Assembly (NCBI RefSeq): GCF_035594125.1
Contig: NC_087163.1
Coordinates: 11,814,001-11,878,000, forward strand
Length of the DNA stretch: 64,000 nucleotides
Direction of reading: 5' to 3'
DNA from: Scylla paramamosain
Lineage: Eukaryota > Arthropoda > Malacostraca > Decapoda > Portunidae
The number at the start of each line of letters is the position of its first letter. Within the stretch, counting starts at the first letter, position 1. Made by a program: the position numbers and the translations under genes. Under the pieces are notes generated by a model, which searched no databases, had not been told where the DNA came from, and saw only the letters and a list, made by a program, of their open reading frames with translations. Positions 39,043-53,570 of the stretch are shown here, in pieces.

Positions 39043-40733
39043 TCAAAAGACAGATTTCTGGTAAAGTCTTGTAATTTCCCCATATAGGTGGCTTTGCATT
39101 CACTTCTGGGTTTGGTACATAATTCCGGAAAAAAGCTAAATTTTTTTTTTTTTTATATGTCCTTTTGTTTCACACACATAGGGTTCTTTGCATGTATTTA
39201 AGCGTTTTTATGGGTAACATGATAAAAAACATTCAAAATGCATGTTTTTGGTAATGTTATTCTGTTTCTCCATAAAGGGTGCTTTGCATGCGTTTTGGCG
39301 TTTTGGTATGTAAGGAGTTAAACACACTTAAAGGCAATTTCTTCGTAAAAGTTAGTTTTATTCCTATATAATGTGATTATTCTGTTTTTTTAGTGCTTTG
39401 TTGCATATCACGCTCAAAAACACTCAAAAGACACTTTTCTGATAATGTCATTTTTTTCCCACATAAAGCTAGTTTTGCATGTAATTTGGGATTTTCGTAA
39501 GAATGTGAAAAACACTCAAAATACACACATTTGGTAAGGTAGTTCTGTTTCTCAATTAAAAGTGTTATTCATGAGTTTTACCATTTTGGTATGTAAGAAA
39601 CTTCTCTATATACACGAGTTTTTGCGTTTTTTTGTCTTGTGGTTCTTGTGAAACTATAAAACAATCATTATACACGTTTCTCTAAATGTCCTTTTGCTTC
39701 CCAATATAGAGTGCTTTTACATCCATTTTCGCGTTTTTCGTAGGTAAAAAGCTCAAAAACACTTTTTGGTAATGTTATTCTATTTCTTCATATTTGTTGC
39801 TTTGCATCCCTTTTAGCGTTTTTTCTACGTGAAACACTGAAAAGACACGTTTTCAGTAATTTTGTTTTGCATTCACATATTGACTGACTTCCATATTATT
39901 TATCCGTTTGGTGCCTAACATGCTGAAAAACACTGAAAAGACAGGTTTCTGGTAAACTCGTTTAATTTCCTCATATAGGTGCCTTTGCATGTACTTTAGG
40001 GTTTGGTAAATAACAATCTGAAAAAAAGCTATAATTAACTTTTTTGATAATGTTCTTTTTTCCACATAAATTCTCTGAATTTTGGCAGAATTTTGGCATC
40101 TCGGTACTTATGAAAATCAATACAAAAAAAAAAAAATGCAATTTTTATTTATTTATTTATTTATTTTTTTTTTCTCTTTAAAGAGTGTTATTTGTGGGTT
40201 TTAACGTTTTGGTACTTAAGGAAATTAAAAACAGTCATAATACACGTTTCTCGTAATGTCCTTTCGTTTCCGAAAGATAGGTTTCTTTGCATGTATTTAA
40301 GCGTTTTTATAGGTAACATTATCAAAAACACATAGAACACATTTTTTGGTAATGTTTTTCTGCTTCTCCATAAAGGAGTGTTTTGCATGCGTTTTAGCGT
40401 TTTGGTATGTAAGGAGCTCAAAAACACATAATGGCAAGTTCTTGGTCAAAGTTGGTTTTATTCCCATGTAATGTGATTGCCCTGCTTTTTAGTGCTTTAT
40501 TGTCTAACACGCTCAAAAACACTCAAAAGACACTTCTGGTAATGTCATTTTTTTACAACATAAAGCTAGTTTCGCAGGGTATTTGGGATTTTGCTAAGAA
40601 TGTGAAAAAAACACTGAAAATATACGCTTTTGGTAAGGTTTTTTTTTTACTCAATAAATATTGTTATTCATGATTTTGAGCATTTTGGTATCTAAGAAAC
40701 TTCTTTATATACACGAGTTTTTGCGTTTTTTGC

Positions 40734-40757
40734 CTTGTGGATCTTGTGAACCACAAG
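40734..40757. repeat. Hairpin insertion in M4, subtype C, copy 2
   Basis: The same hairpin with one stem mismatch (CTTGTGGATC), followed by TTCTTTTGCTCGAAAA. Confidence 0.87.
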
Positions 40758-42250
40758 TTCTTTTGCTCGAAAATAACAAGACACTCATTATACACGTTTC
40801 TCGTAATGTCCTTTTGTTTCCAGATAGGGAGTGGTTTGCATCCATTTTCACCTTTTTTGTAGATAACAAGCTCAAAAACACTCAAAATATACCTTTTTGG
40901 TAATGTTATTCTATTTTTTTTTTCATATTGGTTGGTTTGCATCCGATTTAGCGTTTTTCTACGTAAAACACTGAAAAGACACGTTTTCAGTAATTTTGTT
41001 ATACATTCCCATATAAAGTGACTTCCATGTTATATATCGTTTTGGTGCCTAACATACTGAAAAACACTCATGAGACAGTTTCCTGGCAAAGACGTTTTAT
41101 TTCCCCATATAAGTGGTTTTGCATGCACTATAGGGTTTGCGACATGATTCGAAGAAAAAAAAGCTAAAATTAACTTTTTTGATAACGTTCTTATTTCACA
41201 AAATTTCATGAATTTTGCCCGAATTTTGGCATCTCGGTACCTGTGAAGATGAATAAGAAAGAAAATAAAAATATCGTATTTTTTTATTTATTTATTTTTT
41301 TTTTTCTCAATAGAGAGTTATTTGTGGCTTTTAGCTTTTTGGTTCTTAATGAATTTCAAAAACACTCATAATACACGTTTCTCGTAATGTCCTTTTGTTT
41401 CCCACAAATAGGGTTCTTAGCATGTATTTAAGCGTTTTATTGGTAAAATGATCAAAAAACACTCAAAATACATGTTTTTGGTAATGTTATTCTTTTTCTC
41501 CATAAAGTGTGTTTTGCATGCGTTTTAGTGTTTTGGTATATAAGGAGCTCAAAAACACTTAAAGGCAAGTTCTTGGTAAACATTGATTTTATACCCATGT
41601 AATGTGATTGACTTACTTTTTAGTGCTTTACTGCATATCACGCTTAAAAACACTCAATACACACCTTTCTGAAAATGCCATTTTTTTTACCACATAAAGC
41701 TGGTTTCGCAATGAATTTGGGGTTTGGGTAACTAAGAATGTGAAAAGCACTCAAAATACACGCATTTAGTAAGGTTGTCCTGTTTCTCAATTCATGAGTT
41801 TCAGCATTTTGGTATCTAGGAAACTTCTCCATATACACGAGTTTTTGCGTGTTTTGCCTTATTGTTATTTTGAACTATAAAACACTCATTATACACTTTT
41901 CTCGCAATGTCCCTTTCTTTCTCAATATAGAGTGCTTTGCATCAATTTTCGCGTTCTTTTTTTTTTAGGTAACAAGCTCAAAAACACTCAAAATGTAACT
42001 TTTTGGTAATATTTTTCTATTTCTTGATATTTGTTGGTTTGCATCTGTTTTAGAGTTTTTCAACGTAAAATACTGAGAATACACGTTTTAAGTAATTTTG
42101 TTTTGAATTCCCATATTGAGTGAGTTCATTATTATTTATCGTTTTGGTGTCTAAGATGCTGAAAAACACTCAGAAGACAATTTTCTGGACATTCAATTTC
42201 CTAATATAGGAGGCTTTGCATGCTCTTTAGAGTTTGGTACATAACAGTCC

Positions 42251-42273
42251 GTAAAAAAAAAAAAAAAAAAAAA
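42251..42273 (+). repeat. Poly-A run in M8
   Basis: After TCCGT, about 21 consecutive A residues replace the usual short A run plus the GCTAAAATTA word, followed by CTTTTTTGATAATATTC. It is one of the longest A runs in the window. Length is prone to sequencing error. Confidence 0.75.
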
Positions 42274-44685
42274 CTTTTTTGATAATATTCTTTTATCATA
42301 TAATTGCCCTGAATTTTCCCAGAATTTTGTCATATCGGTACCACTTATGAAGATGAATGACAAAAAAAAAAAAATCTATTTTTATTTTTTTATTTATTTA
42401 TTTTTTTTTTCTAAATAAAAAGTGTTATTTGTGGGTTTTAGCTTTTTGGTACTTGAGGAACTTAAAAACACTTTCGTTTTCCAAATATAAGGTTCTTTTT
42501 ATGTATTTAAGCGTTTTTATAGATAACATGATCAAAAACACTCAATATACATGTTTTTGGTAATGTTATTATGTTTCTCCATAAAGTGCGTTTTGCAGGC
42601 GTTTTAGTGTTTTGGTATATAAGGAGCTCAAAAACACTTAAAGGCAAGTTCTTGGTAAAAATTGATTTTATTCGAATTTAATGTGATTCCCCTGCTTTTT
42701 AGTACTTTAAAACTCAAAAACTCAAAAACATTCAAAAGACACTTTTCTGGTAATGTCATTTTTTCCCACATAAATCTGGTTTCGTATGCAATTTGGGGTT
42801 TTGGTAACTAAGAATGTGAAAAGCTTTCAAAATACACGCATTTAGTAAAGTTGTTCTGTTTTTCAATTAAGAGTGTTATTCATGAGTTTCAGCATTTTGG
42901 TATCTAAGAAACTTATCCATATATACAAGGTTTTGGTAATGTTTATCCATAAAGTGTGTTTTGCATGCGTTTTAGCAGTTTTGTATATAAGGAGCTCAAA
43001 ACAAAGGCAAGTTATTTGTAAAAAAATGGTTTTATTCCAATGTAATGTGATTGCCCTGCTTTTGAGTGCTTTATTACTAATCACGCTGAAAAAACACTCA
43101 AAAGACGCTTTTCTGGTAAAGTCTTTTTTTTTTCCCACAAAGCAATTTTTGCATGTAATTTGGAGTTTTTGGTAAATAAGAATGTGAAAAGCACTGAAAA
43201 TACACACATTTAGTAAGGTTGTTCTGTTTATCAATTAAGAGTGTTATTCATGAGTTTCAGCATTTTGATGTCTAGGAAATCTCTCCATATACACGAGTTT
43301 TTCTGTTATTTGCTTTGTGGTTCTTTTGAACTATAAAACACTCGTTATACACTTTTCTTGCAATGTCCTTTTCTTTCCCAATATAAAGTGCTTTGCATCA
43401 ATTTTCGCGTTTTTGTAGGTAAAGAGCTCAAAAACGCTCAAAATATACCTTTTTGGTAACGTTTTTCTATTTCTTGATATTGGTTGGTTTGCCTCCGTTT
43501 TAACGTTTTTCTACGTAAAACACTGAGAAGACACGTTTTCAGTAACTTTGTTTTGGATTCCCATATACGAGTAGAGTAAGTTCCATATTATTTATCGTTT
43601 TGGTGCCTAACATGCTAAAAAAAACACACAAAACACAGATTTCTGGTAAGGTTGTTTAATTTCCTCTTTGCACACAAAATATACTTTTTTGGTAAATGTT
43701 ATTCTATTTCTTCATATTGGTTGGTTTGCATCTGTTTTAACGTTTTTCTACGAAAATCTTTTAAAAGACACGTTTCCAGTAATTTTATTTTGGATTTCCA
43801 TATAGAGTGACTTTCATATTATTTATCGTTTTGGTGCCTAACATACTTTTTGGTGCCATTTGCTTCCCAATATAGAGTGCTTTCCATCCATTTTTGCGTT
43901 TTTTGTAGGTAACAATTTCAAAAACACTCAAAATATACCTTTTTGGTAATGTTTTTCGATTTCTTCATTTTGGTTGGTTTGCATCCGTTTTAGCATTTTC
44001 TACGTAAAACACCGAAAAGACACGTTTTCAGTAATTTTTTTTTGGATTCCTATATAAATTGACTTTTTTGGGTTTTATCGTGTTGGTTCCTAACATGCTG
44101 AAAAACACTCATAAGACAGTTTTCTGGCAAAGACGTTTAATTTTCCCCATATAGGTGCCTTTGCATGCACTTTAGGAGTTTGGTACATAACAGTCCGAAA
44201 AAAAAGCTAAATTTAACTTTTTTGATAATATTCTTATTTCATGTAATTTCCTGAACTTTGCCCGAATTTTGGCACCTCGTTACTTGTGAAGATAAATAAG
44301 AATGAAAGAAAATAGTATTTTTTTTATTTATTTATTTTTTCTCAATAAAGAGTGTTATTTGTGGCTTTTAGCTTTTTCGTACTTAATTAACTTAAAAACA
44401 CTCATAATACACGTTTCTCGTAATATCCTTTTGTTTCCCAAAAATAGGGTTCTTTGCATGTTTTTAAGCGTTTTTATTGGTAACATGATCAAAAACACTC
44501 AAAATATATGTTTTTGGTAATGTTATTCTGTTTCACCATAAAGTGTATTTTGCATGCATTTTAGTGTTTTGGTATATAAGGAGCTCAAATACACTTAAAG
44601 GCAAGTTCTTGTTAAAAATTGTTTTTTTTCCAATGTAATGTGTTTGCCCTGCTTTTTAGTGATTTATTGCCTAACACGCTTTGGA

Positions 44686-46825
44686 AGTTTTTAAGTTTAT
44701 AATGTACCAAAACGATAAAACATGCAAAACTCCTTTCCTGCAGAAATATAAAAACTTTACCAAAAACGAGCATTTTGGGCGATTTTTCAGCTTGTTTTGT
44801 ATAAAAGCGTCAAAATGCATACAAAGTACCCTATATAAGAAAACGAAAAGACATTAAGAGAAACCAGTATTATGAGTTTTTTTTTTTTAGATTATTAGGT
44901 ACCGAAATGATAAAACGCACGATTTGCCTTCTGTATGGAGAAAACGGCATTTTAAGTGTATTTAGCTTTGTTAGGTATCAAAACGCCAAAATGCAAGCAA
45001 AGCACCCGATATGGGGAAAATAAAAGACATTTCCAGAAATATGTCTTTTGAGAGTTTATGAGTGTGTTAGGCACAAAAAGCTCTTAAAAAGCATGGAAAG
45101 TCTCGTAAATTGGAAAACATTAAGTGTTTTGAGGTACTTACATACCAAACCGCTAAAACGGTTGCAAAACACTCTTTATGGAGAAACTCAATAGCTTTAC
45201 CAAAAACATGCATTTTGAGAGATTTTGTGCCTGTTACGTACAAAAACGATAAAATACATGCAAATAACCCTAAAATGGGAAAAGAAACGTATATTTTGAG
45301 TGGTATTGAGCTTCATAAGTACCAGAACACTAAAACGTATGAACAATACTCTATATGGAGAAACGGAACAAGATTAACCAATCCTATTTTCACGTTATTA
45401 GGCGAAAATGCATGCAAACCATACTATATGGGGAAAGGAAACATTTCCAGAAACATGTCCTTTCACTGTTTATGAGCATGTTAGGTGCCAAGAAGCTAAA
45501 AACCAAGGAAAGCACCATTTAGGAGAAAACAAAATATTACAAAAACTTTTAATTTCAGTGCTTACTTACATACAAAAACACTTAAACGCATCCAAAACGC
45601 CTTGGAAAAACTGAATAACATTACCAAAAAAAGCGTGTATTTTCAGTGTTTTGAGCTTGTTACGCAAAAAAAAAAAGTAACCAATGACATTATGAGAAAC
45701 TTATATAAAGAGCGTTTTTGAGCTTCTCAGATACCAAAACGCGAAAATGGATAAATGATACTCTCTTTAGAGAAAAACAGCAATATTAGATACCAAAACG
45801 CTAAAAAACAACGAAAGCTCCCTATTTGGAAAAGCAAAACATTACCAAAAGCGTGTCTTTTGAGAGTTTTTACAGCTACGTATGTACCAAAACGCTAAAA
45901 TGCATGCAAAGCACATTTTATGGAGAAACAGAATAAAATTACCAGAAATATGCATTTTCAGTTTTTTTTTTTTATCTTACGTATAAAAAAAAGCAAAAAT
46001 GCATGCAAAGTAACCTAAATGACGATACGAAAAGAAATAAAAAGACACTTCATTTATCAGTGCTTTTGATATTCTTAGGTAGCAAAATGCACAAACGCAT
46101 GTATAACATTATATATGAAGAAACAGACATTACCGAAAACGAATATTTTGAGTGTTTTTTCACATTGTTACGTAACAAAAACGCCAAAATGCATGAAAAT
46201 CACCCAATATCGATAAAATAAAGGACATTACGAGAAAGATGCCATTAGTGTTTTTGAGCGTCTTAGGTACCAAACGCGAAAACTATTTAGTACCACTGTA
46301 TATGGAGAAACAGAACATTACCAAAAACGTTTATTTTGTGTTTTTCAAAATTTTATGTACCAAAACGTCAAAATGACTCCAGAGCACCATCTATGAGGAG
46401 ATGAAACGATATTTCCAGAAACATGTCTTTTGAATGTCGATTGTTGTTGTTAGGTACCAAAGTTATAAAAAAAAAAACATGGAAAGCTACCTATATGAAA
46501 GAACAAGTCAACCAAAAATTTATCTTTTGGATATTTTCAGCTACTTACGTACCATAACGCTGAGCTGTATGCAAAACACCTTTTATTACCATAAACAATT
46601 TTTTTTCTTTTTACATATAAAAAGAAACATAAATGCATGCAAAATACTTTGCATAAGGAAACGAAAAGACATTAGAAGAAACTTTTATAATAAGTGTTTT
46701 TGTTTTTGTTTCTTAGGTACCAAGACCTATATGACGCATTGAAGAACAGTCTATATGGATAAGAGAACAAGATTACCAAAAATGTGCTTTTTGTGTGTTT
46801 TTCACATTGTTAGGTACGAAAACAC
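44686..46825 (-). repeat. Diverged monomeric satellite, minus orientation
   Basis: About 22 reversed monomers of about 95 bp, each with TACCAAAACGCTAAAA- and GCATGCAAAG-like words, but not in M1-M11 order and individually diverged. Both edges are abrupt: left after AACACGCT (44680), right at GAAAACACTCTC before AAAGAGTGTTATTTG (46831). Confidence 0.84.
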
Positions 46826-49800
46826 TCTCTAAAGAGTGTTATTTGTGGGTTTTAGCTTTCTCATACTTAACGAACTTAAAAAAACTCATAATACACGTTT
46901 CTCGTAACGTCCTTTCATTTTCGAAACATAGGGTTCTTTCCATGTATTTTAGCTTTTTTTATAGGTAACATGATGAAAAACACTCAAAATACATGTTTTT
47001 TTGTAATATTATTCTGTTTCTCCATAAAGCGTGTTTTGCATGCGTTTTAGCGTTTTGGTATGTAAGGAGCTCAAAAACACAAGTTCTTGGTAAAATTTCG
47101 TTTTATTCCCATGTAATGTGATTCCCATGCTTTTTACTGCTTTATTGCCTATCACGCTCAAAAACTTTTTGGTAATGTCATTTTTTTCCCACATAAAAAT
47201 AGTTTCGCATGCAATTTAGGGTTTTGGTAACTAAGAATGTGAAAAGCACTCAAAATACACGCATTTGGTAAAGCTGTTCTGTATTCTTAATTAAGAGTGT
47301 TATTCCTGAGTTTCAGCATTTTCGTATCTAAGAAAATTCTTTATATACACGAGTTTTTGCGTTTTTTGCCTTGTGGTTCTTGTGAAACTATAAAACACTC
47401 ATTATACACATTTCAAGTAATGTCCTTTTGTATCCAAATATAGAGTGCTTTCCATCCATTTTCGCATTTTTTTTAAGGTAATGAGCTCAAAAACATTAAA
47501 AATATACCTTTATGTTAATATTATTCTATTTCTTCATATTCGTTGGTTTGCATCCTGTTTAGTGTTTTTCTTCCTAAACGTAGAAACACGTAAAACGTAA
47601 AAAGACACTTTTTTTTCAGCAATTTTGTGATGGATTCCCATTTTGAATGACTTACATATTATTTATCGTTTTGGTGCCTAACATACTAAAAAACACTCAA
47701 AAGACAGGTTTCTGGTAAAATTGTTTAATTTCCCGATATAGGAGGCTTTGGATGCACTTTAAGGTTTGGTACATAACAGTCTGAAAAAAAGATAAAATTA
47801 ACTTTTTTTCATAATGTTCTTTTTTCACATAATTTCCCTTAAATTTTCCAGAATTTTGGCATCTCGATACCTATTAAGATGAATAACAAAAAAAATTTCT
47901 ATTTATTTATTTATTTATTTTTTCTCTATAAAGAGTGTTATTTGTGGGTTTTAGCTTTTTGGTACTTGAGGAACTTAAAAACAATTATTATACACGTTTC
48001 TCGAAATGTTCTTTCGTTTCTCAAACATAAGGTTCTTTGCATGTAATTAAGCGCTTTTATAGGTAACATGATCAAAAACACTCAAAATACATGTTTTTGG
48101 TAATGTTATGATGATTCTCCATATAGGGTGCTTTGCATGCTTTTTTTTTTAGCTTTTTGGTATATAAGGAGCTCAAAAACACTTAAAGGCAAGTTCTTGC
48201 TAAAAGATGATTTTATTTCTATGTAATGTGATTACCCTGCTTTCTATTGCTTTATTGCCTATCATGCTAAAAAAAAAAAAAAACACTTAAAAGACATTTT
48301 TCTGGTATGTCATTTTTTTCTCGCATAAAGCTACTTTCACATGCAATTTGGGGTTTTGGTAACTAAGAATGTGAAAAACATTCAAAATACACGCATTTGG
48401 TAAGGTTGTTCTGTTTCTCAATTAAGAGTGTTATTCAGGAGTTTCAGCATTTTGGTATCTAAGAAATTTCTCTATATATACGAGTTTTTTGCGTTTTTTG
48501 CCTTGTGGTTCTTCAGAATATATAAAACACTCATTATACACATTTCTCGTAATGTCCTTTTGTTAACCAATATAGAGAGCTTTGCATCCATTTTCGCGTT
48601 TTTTGTAAGTAAAGAGCTCAAAAGCTCTCAAAATGTACCTTTTTTGTAATGTTATTCTATTTCTTCATTTTGCTTGGTTTGCATCCGTTTTAGCGTTTTT
48701 CTACGTAAAACACGGAAAATACACGTTTTCAGTAATTTTGTTTTGGATTCCCACATAAAATGACTTCCATATTATTTATTGTTTTGGTGACTAACATGCT
48801 GAAAAACACTCACAACACAGGTATCTCATCAAGTCGTTTAATTTCCTCATATAGTTAGCTTTGCATATACTTTACGGTTTGGTACATAACAGTCCGAAAA
48901 AAAAGCTGAAATTAACTTTTTTGATAATGTTCTTTTTTTCACATAATTTCCCTGAATTTTGCCAGAATTGTAGCATCTCGGTACCTATGAATAATAATAA
49001 TAAAAAAAAAATCCTATTTTTTTATTTATTTTTTTTCTCTCTCTATAAAGAGGTTTTAGCACGACTTTTTTTGCTTTTTTTGACTTGTGGTTCTTTTAAA
49101 CTATAAAACATTCATTATACACTTTTCTCGCAATGTCCCTTTCTTTCCCAATATAGAGTGCTTTGCATCAATTTTCGCGTTTTTTTGTAGGTAACAAGCT
49201 CAAAAACACTCAAAATATACATTTTTGGTAATGTTTTTCTACTTCTTGAAGTTGGTTGGTTTGCTTCTGTTTTAGCGTTTTTCTACGTAAAACACTGTGA
49301 AGACACGTTTTTAGTAATTTTGTTTTGGTTTGCCATATAGAGTGAGTTCCTTATTATTTATCGTTTTGGTGCCTAACATGCTGAAAACACTCAAAACACA
49401 GATTTCTGGTAAGGTCGTTTAATTTCCTCATATAGGAGGCTTTGCATGCACTTTAGTTTTTGGTATATAACAGTCCGAAAAAAAAGCTAATATCAACCTT
49501 TTTGATAACAATCTCTTATCATATAATTGCCCTAATTTTTCGCAGAATTTTGGCATCTCGGTACCTATGAAGGAGAATAATAAAAAAAAATCCTTTTAAA
49601 TATTTATTTATTTTTTATTTTTTCTAAATAACAAGTGTTATTTGTGGATTTAAGCTTTTTGGTAGTTAAGGAACTTAAATACACTCATAATACACGTTTC
49701 CCGTAATGTCCTTACGTTTCCTTAACATAAGGTTCTTTGCATGTATTTAAGCGTTTTTATAGATAACATGATCAAAAACACTCAAAATACATGTTTTTGG

Positions 49801-52525
49801 TAATGTTATTCGGTTTCTCCATTAAGTTTGTTTTCGATGCGTTTTAGCAGTTTGCTATGTAAGGAGCTCAAAAACACATATTGGCAAGTTCTTGGTAAAA
49901 GTTGGTTTTATTCTAATGTAATGTGATTGTTCTGCTTTTTAGTACTTCATTGCCTAACACGCTCAAAATCAATTAAAAGACACTTCTGGTAATGTCATTT
50001 TTTTTCCCTCATAAAGCTAGTTTCGCATGCTATTTTGGGTATTGCTAATTAGGAATATGAAAAACACTGAAAATACAGGCATTTGCTAAGGTTGTTCTGT
50101 TTCTGAATTAAGATTGTTATTCATGAGTTTCAGCATTTTGGTATCTAAGAAACTTCTTTATATACACGAGTTTTTGCGTTTTTCTACGCAAAACACTGAG
50201 AAGATACATTTTCAGTAATTTTGTTTTGGATTCCCATATAGAGTGAGTTCCTTATTATTTATCGTTTTGGTGTCTAACATGCTGAAAAACACACAAAAAA
50301 TAGATTTCTCGTAAGGTCGTTTAATTTCCCCATATAGGAGGCTTTGCATGCACTTTAGGGTTTGGTACATAACAGTCCGAAAAAAAGCTAAAATTATCTT
50401 TTTTTATAATATTCTCTTATAATATAATTGCCTTGAATTTTCCCAGAATTTTGGGATTTCAGTACCTAATGAAGATGAATAACAAAAAAAAAAAAAAAAA
50501 ATCCTATTTTTTTATTTTTTTATTTATTTATTTATTTCTAAATAAAGAGTGGGTTTTAAGTTTTTGGTACTTAACAAACTTAAAAACACTCATAATATAC
50601 GTTTCTCGTAATGTCCTTTTGTTTCCCAAACATAAGGTTCTTTTCATGTATTTAAGCGTTTTTATAGATAATATGATCAAAACACTCAAAATACATGTTT
50701 CTGGTAATGTTATTCTGTTTCTCCATAAAGTATGTTTTTACATGCGTTTTAGCGGTTTAGTATATAAGGAGATCAAAAACACTTAAAGGCAAGTTCTTGA
50801 TAAAAAATTGGGTTTATTCAAATATAATGTGATTGCCCTGCTTTTTAGTGCTTTAATGCCTATCACTCAAAAGACATTTTGAGTGTTTTTGAGCCTCGTA
50901 ATGTCATTTTTTTCTCACATAAAGCTGGTTTCGCATGCAATTTGCGGTTTTGGTAACCAAGAATGTGAAAAGCTTTAAAAATACACACATTTAGTAAGGT
51001 TGTTCTGTTTCTAAATTAGGAATGTTATTCATGAGTTTCAGCATTTTGGTATCTAGGAAACTTCTCCATATCCACAAGTTTTTGCGTTTTTTGCCTTTTG
51101 GTTCTTTTGAACTATAAAACACTCATTATACACTTTTCTTATAATGTTCTTTTATTCCCTAATATAGAGTGCTTTGCATCAATTTTTGCGTTTTTTTGTA
51201 GGTAACAAGCTGAAAAACACTCAAAATATACTTTTTTGGTAATGTTTTTCTATTTTTTTTATATTGGTTGGTTTGCATCCGCTTTTACGTTTTTCTACGT
51301 AAAACACTGAGAAAACACGTTTTCAGTAGTTATGTTTTGGATTCCCATATAGAGTGAGTTCCTTATTTATTTATCGTTTTGGTGCCTAACATTCTCGAAA
51401 ACTCTCAAAACACAGATTTTTTTTAAGGTCGTGTAATTTCCTCATATAGGAGGCTTTGCATGCACTTTAGGGTTTGGTATATAACAGTCCGAGAAAAAAA
51501 AGCTAAAATTAACTTTTTTGATCATTTTCTTTTATCATATAATAGCCCAGAATTTTCCCAGAATTTCGGCATCTAGGTACCTATGAAGATAACAAAAAAA
51601 ATAAATAAATCGTATTTTCTATTTTTTAATTATTTATTTTTCTAAATAAAGAGTGTTATTTGAGGGTTTTAGCTTTTTGGTACTTAAGGAACTAAAAAAA
51701 ACACTTATAAGACATATTTCTCGTAATGTCCTTTCGTTTCCCAAACATAAGGTTCTTTGCATGTATTTAAGCGTTTTTATAGATAACATGATCAAAAACA
51801 CTCAAAATACATGTTTTTGGTAATGTTATTCTGTTTCTCCATAAAAGGTGTTTTGCATGCCTTTTAGCGTTTTGGTATGTAATGAGCTCAAAAACACCTA
51901 AAGGCAAGTTCTTGGTAAAACTTAGTTTTATTCAAATGTAATGTGATTGCCTTGCTTTTTAGTGGTTTATTGCCTAACACGCACAAAAACACTCGAAAGA
52001 CATTTTCTGGTAATATTATTTTTTTCCCATATAAAACTAGTTTCGCATGGAATTTGGGGTTTTGGTAACTAAGAATGTGAAAAACACTCAAAATACAGGC
52101 ATTTAGTAAGGTTGTTCTGTTTCTTAATTAAAAGTGTTATTCATGAGTTTCAGCATTTTGGTATGTAAGAAACTTCTCTAATACACACATTCGGTATGGT
52201 AGTTCTGTTTCGCAATTAAAAGTGTTATTCATGAGTTTCAGCATTCTGGTATGTAAGAAACTTCTTTATGTACGCATGCTTTTGAGTTTTTTTTTCCTTG
52301 TGGTTCTTGTGAAACTATAAAACGCTCATTATACACGTTTCTCGAAATGTCCTTTTCTTTCCTAATATAGAGTGCATTTCATGTATTTTCGCATTTTTTT
52401 TTGTAGGCAACAAGCTCAAAAACATCAAAATATATCTTTTTGGTAGTGTTATTCTATTTCTTCATATTGGTTAATTTGCATCCGTTTTAGCGTTTTTCTA
52501 CGTAAATCACTGAAACACACGTTTT

Positions 52526-52552
52526 CAGTAATATTGTTGAATTTGCTGAAAA
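52526..52552 (+). repeat. Subtype-D M6/M7 fusion, copy 5
   Basis: CAGTAATATTGTTGAATTTG shows the same fusion. A ~90-bp duplication of the M3 tail and M4 head lies just upstream at about 52.13-52.27 kb. Confidence 0.82.
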
Positions 52553-53540
52553 CACACTCAAAAGACAGGTTTCTGGTAAAGTCGAGTAATTTCTCCATAT
52601 AGGTGGCTTTGCATGCACTTCAGGGTTTGGTACATAACTCCGGAAAAAGCTAAAATTATTTTTTTATAATGATTTTTTTTTTTACAAAATTTCCCTGAAT
52701 TTTTCCAGAATTTTGGTATCTCGGTACCTATGAAGATGAATAAGAAATTTTTTTTCTCTCTCTATAAAGTGTTATTTGTGAGTTTTAGCTTTTTGGTACT
52801 TAAGGAACTTAAAAACACTCATAATACACGATTTTCGTAATGTCCTTTTCTTATAGAAACATAGGGTTCTTTACATGTTTTTATAGGTAACATGATCAAA
52901 AACACTCAAAATACATAATTTTGGTAATGTTATTCTATTTCTCCATAAAGGGTGTTTTACATGCGTTTTAGCGTTTTGGTATGTAAGGAGTTAAAAAAAC
53001 ACTTAAAGGCAAGTTCTTCGTAAAAGTTGGTTTTATTCCAAAGTAATGTCATTGTTCTGCTTTTTAGTGCTTTGTTGTATATCACGCTCAAAAACACTCA
53101 AAAGACATTTTTCTGGTAATGTCATTTTTTTTCCCACATAAAGCTAGTTTCGCATGTAATTTGGCAATTTCGTAACTATGAATGTGAAAAACACTCAAAA
53201 TACACAGTTTGGAAGGGTAGTTCTGTTTCTCGATTAAAAGTGTTATTCATGCATTTCTTCACTTTGGTATGTAAAAATTTTTTCTATATACACGAGTTTT
53301 TGCGTTTATTGCGTTGTGGTTCCTGTGAAACTATAAAACACTCATTATACATGTTTCTCGAAATGTTCTTTTGTTTCCTAATATAGAGTGTTTTCCATCC
53401 ATTTTTGCATTTTTTGTAGGTAACAAGCTTGAAAACACTCAAAGTATATCTTTTTGGTAATGTTATTCTATTTCTTCATATTGGTTGGTTTCCATCCGTT
53501 TTAGCGTTTTTCTTCGTAAATCTCTGAAAAGACTCGTTTT

Positions 53541-53570
53541 CAGTAATATTGTTGAAATTGCTTCTGGTAC
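53541..53570 (+). repeat. Subtype-D M6/M7 fusion, copy 6
   Basis: CAGTAATATTGTTGAAATTG followed by CTTCTGGTACAGG. A further ~20 bp of M7 is missing here compared with copy 5. Confidence 0.82.

Larger units (their letters stand above)
37120..44680 (+). repeat. Plus-orientation HOR block, mixed subtypes
   Basis: Monomer-10 starts are at 37347, about 38256, 40187, 41327, 42424 and 44354. The interval 37347-38256 is short (909 bp) because M6 is fused to M9 near 38166. The interval 38256-40187 is two shortened units joined at 39150-39165. Unit 40187-41326 is 1140 bp and 41327-42423 is 1097 bp. A jump from M7 to M5 occurs near 43670, and the M7-to-M4 deletion junction near 43850-43865. It stops at GCCTAACACGCT before diverged repeats. 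Confidence 0.86.

Noticed and set aside
35056..46825. 35.1-37.1 and 44.7-46.8 kb as arms of a second large palindrome
   Set aside because: They are opposite in part of their orientation and both diverged, but I could not find constant coordinate sums or matching private variants.
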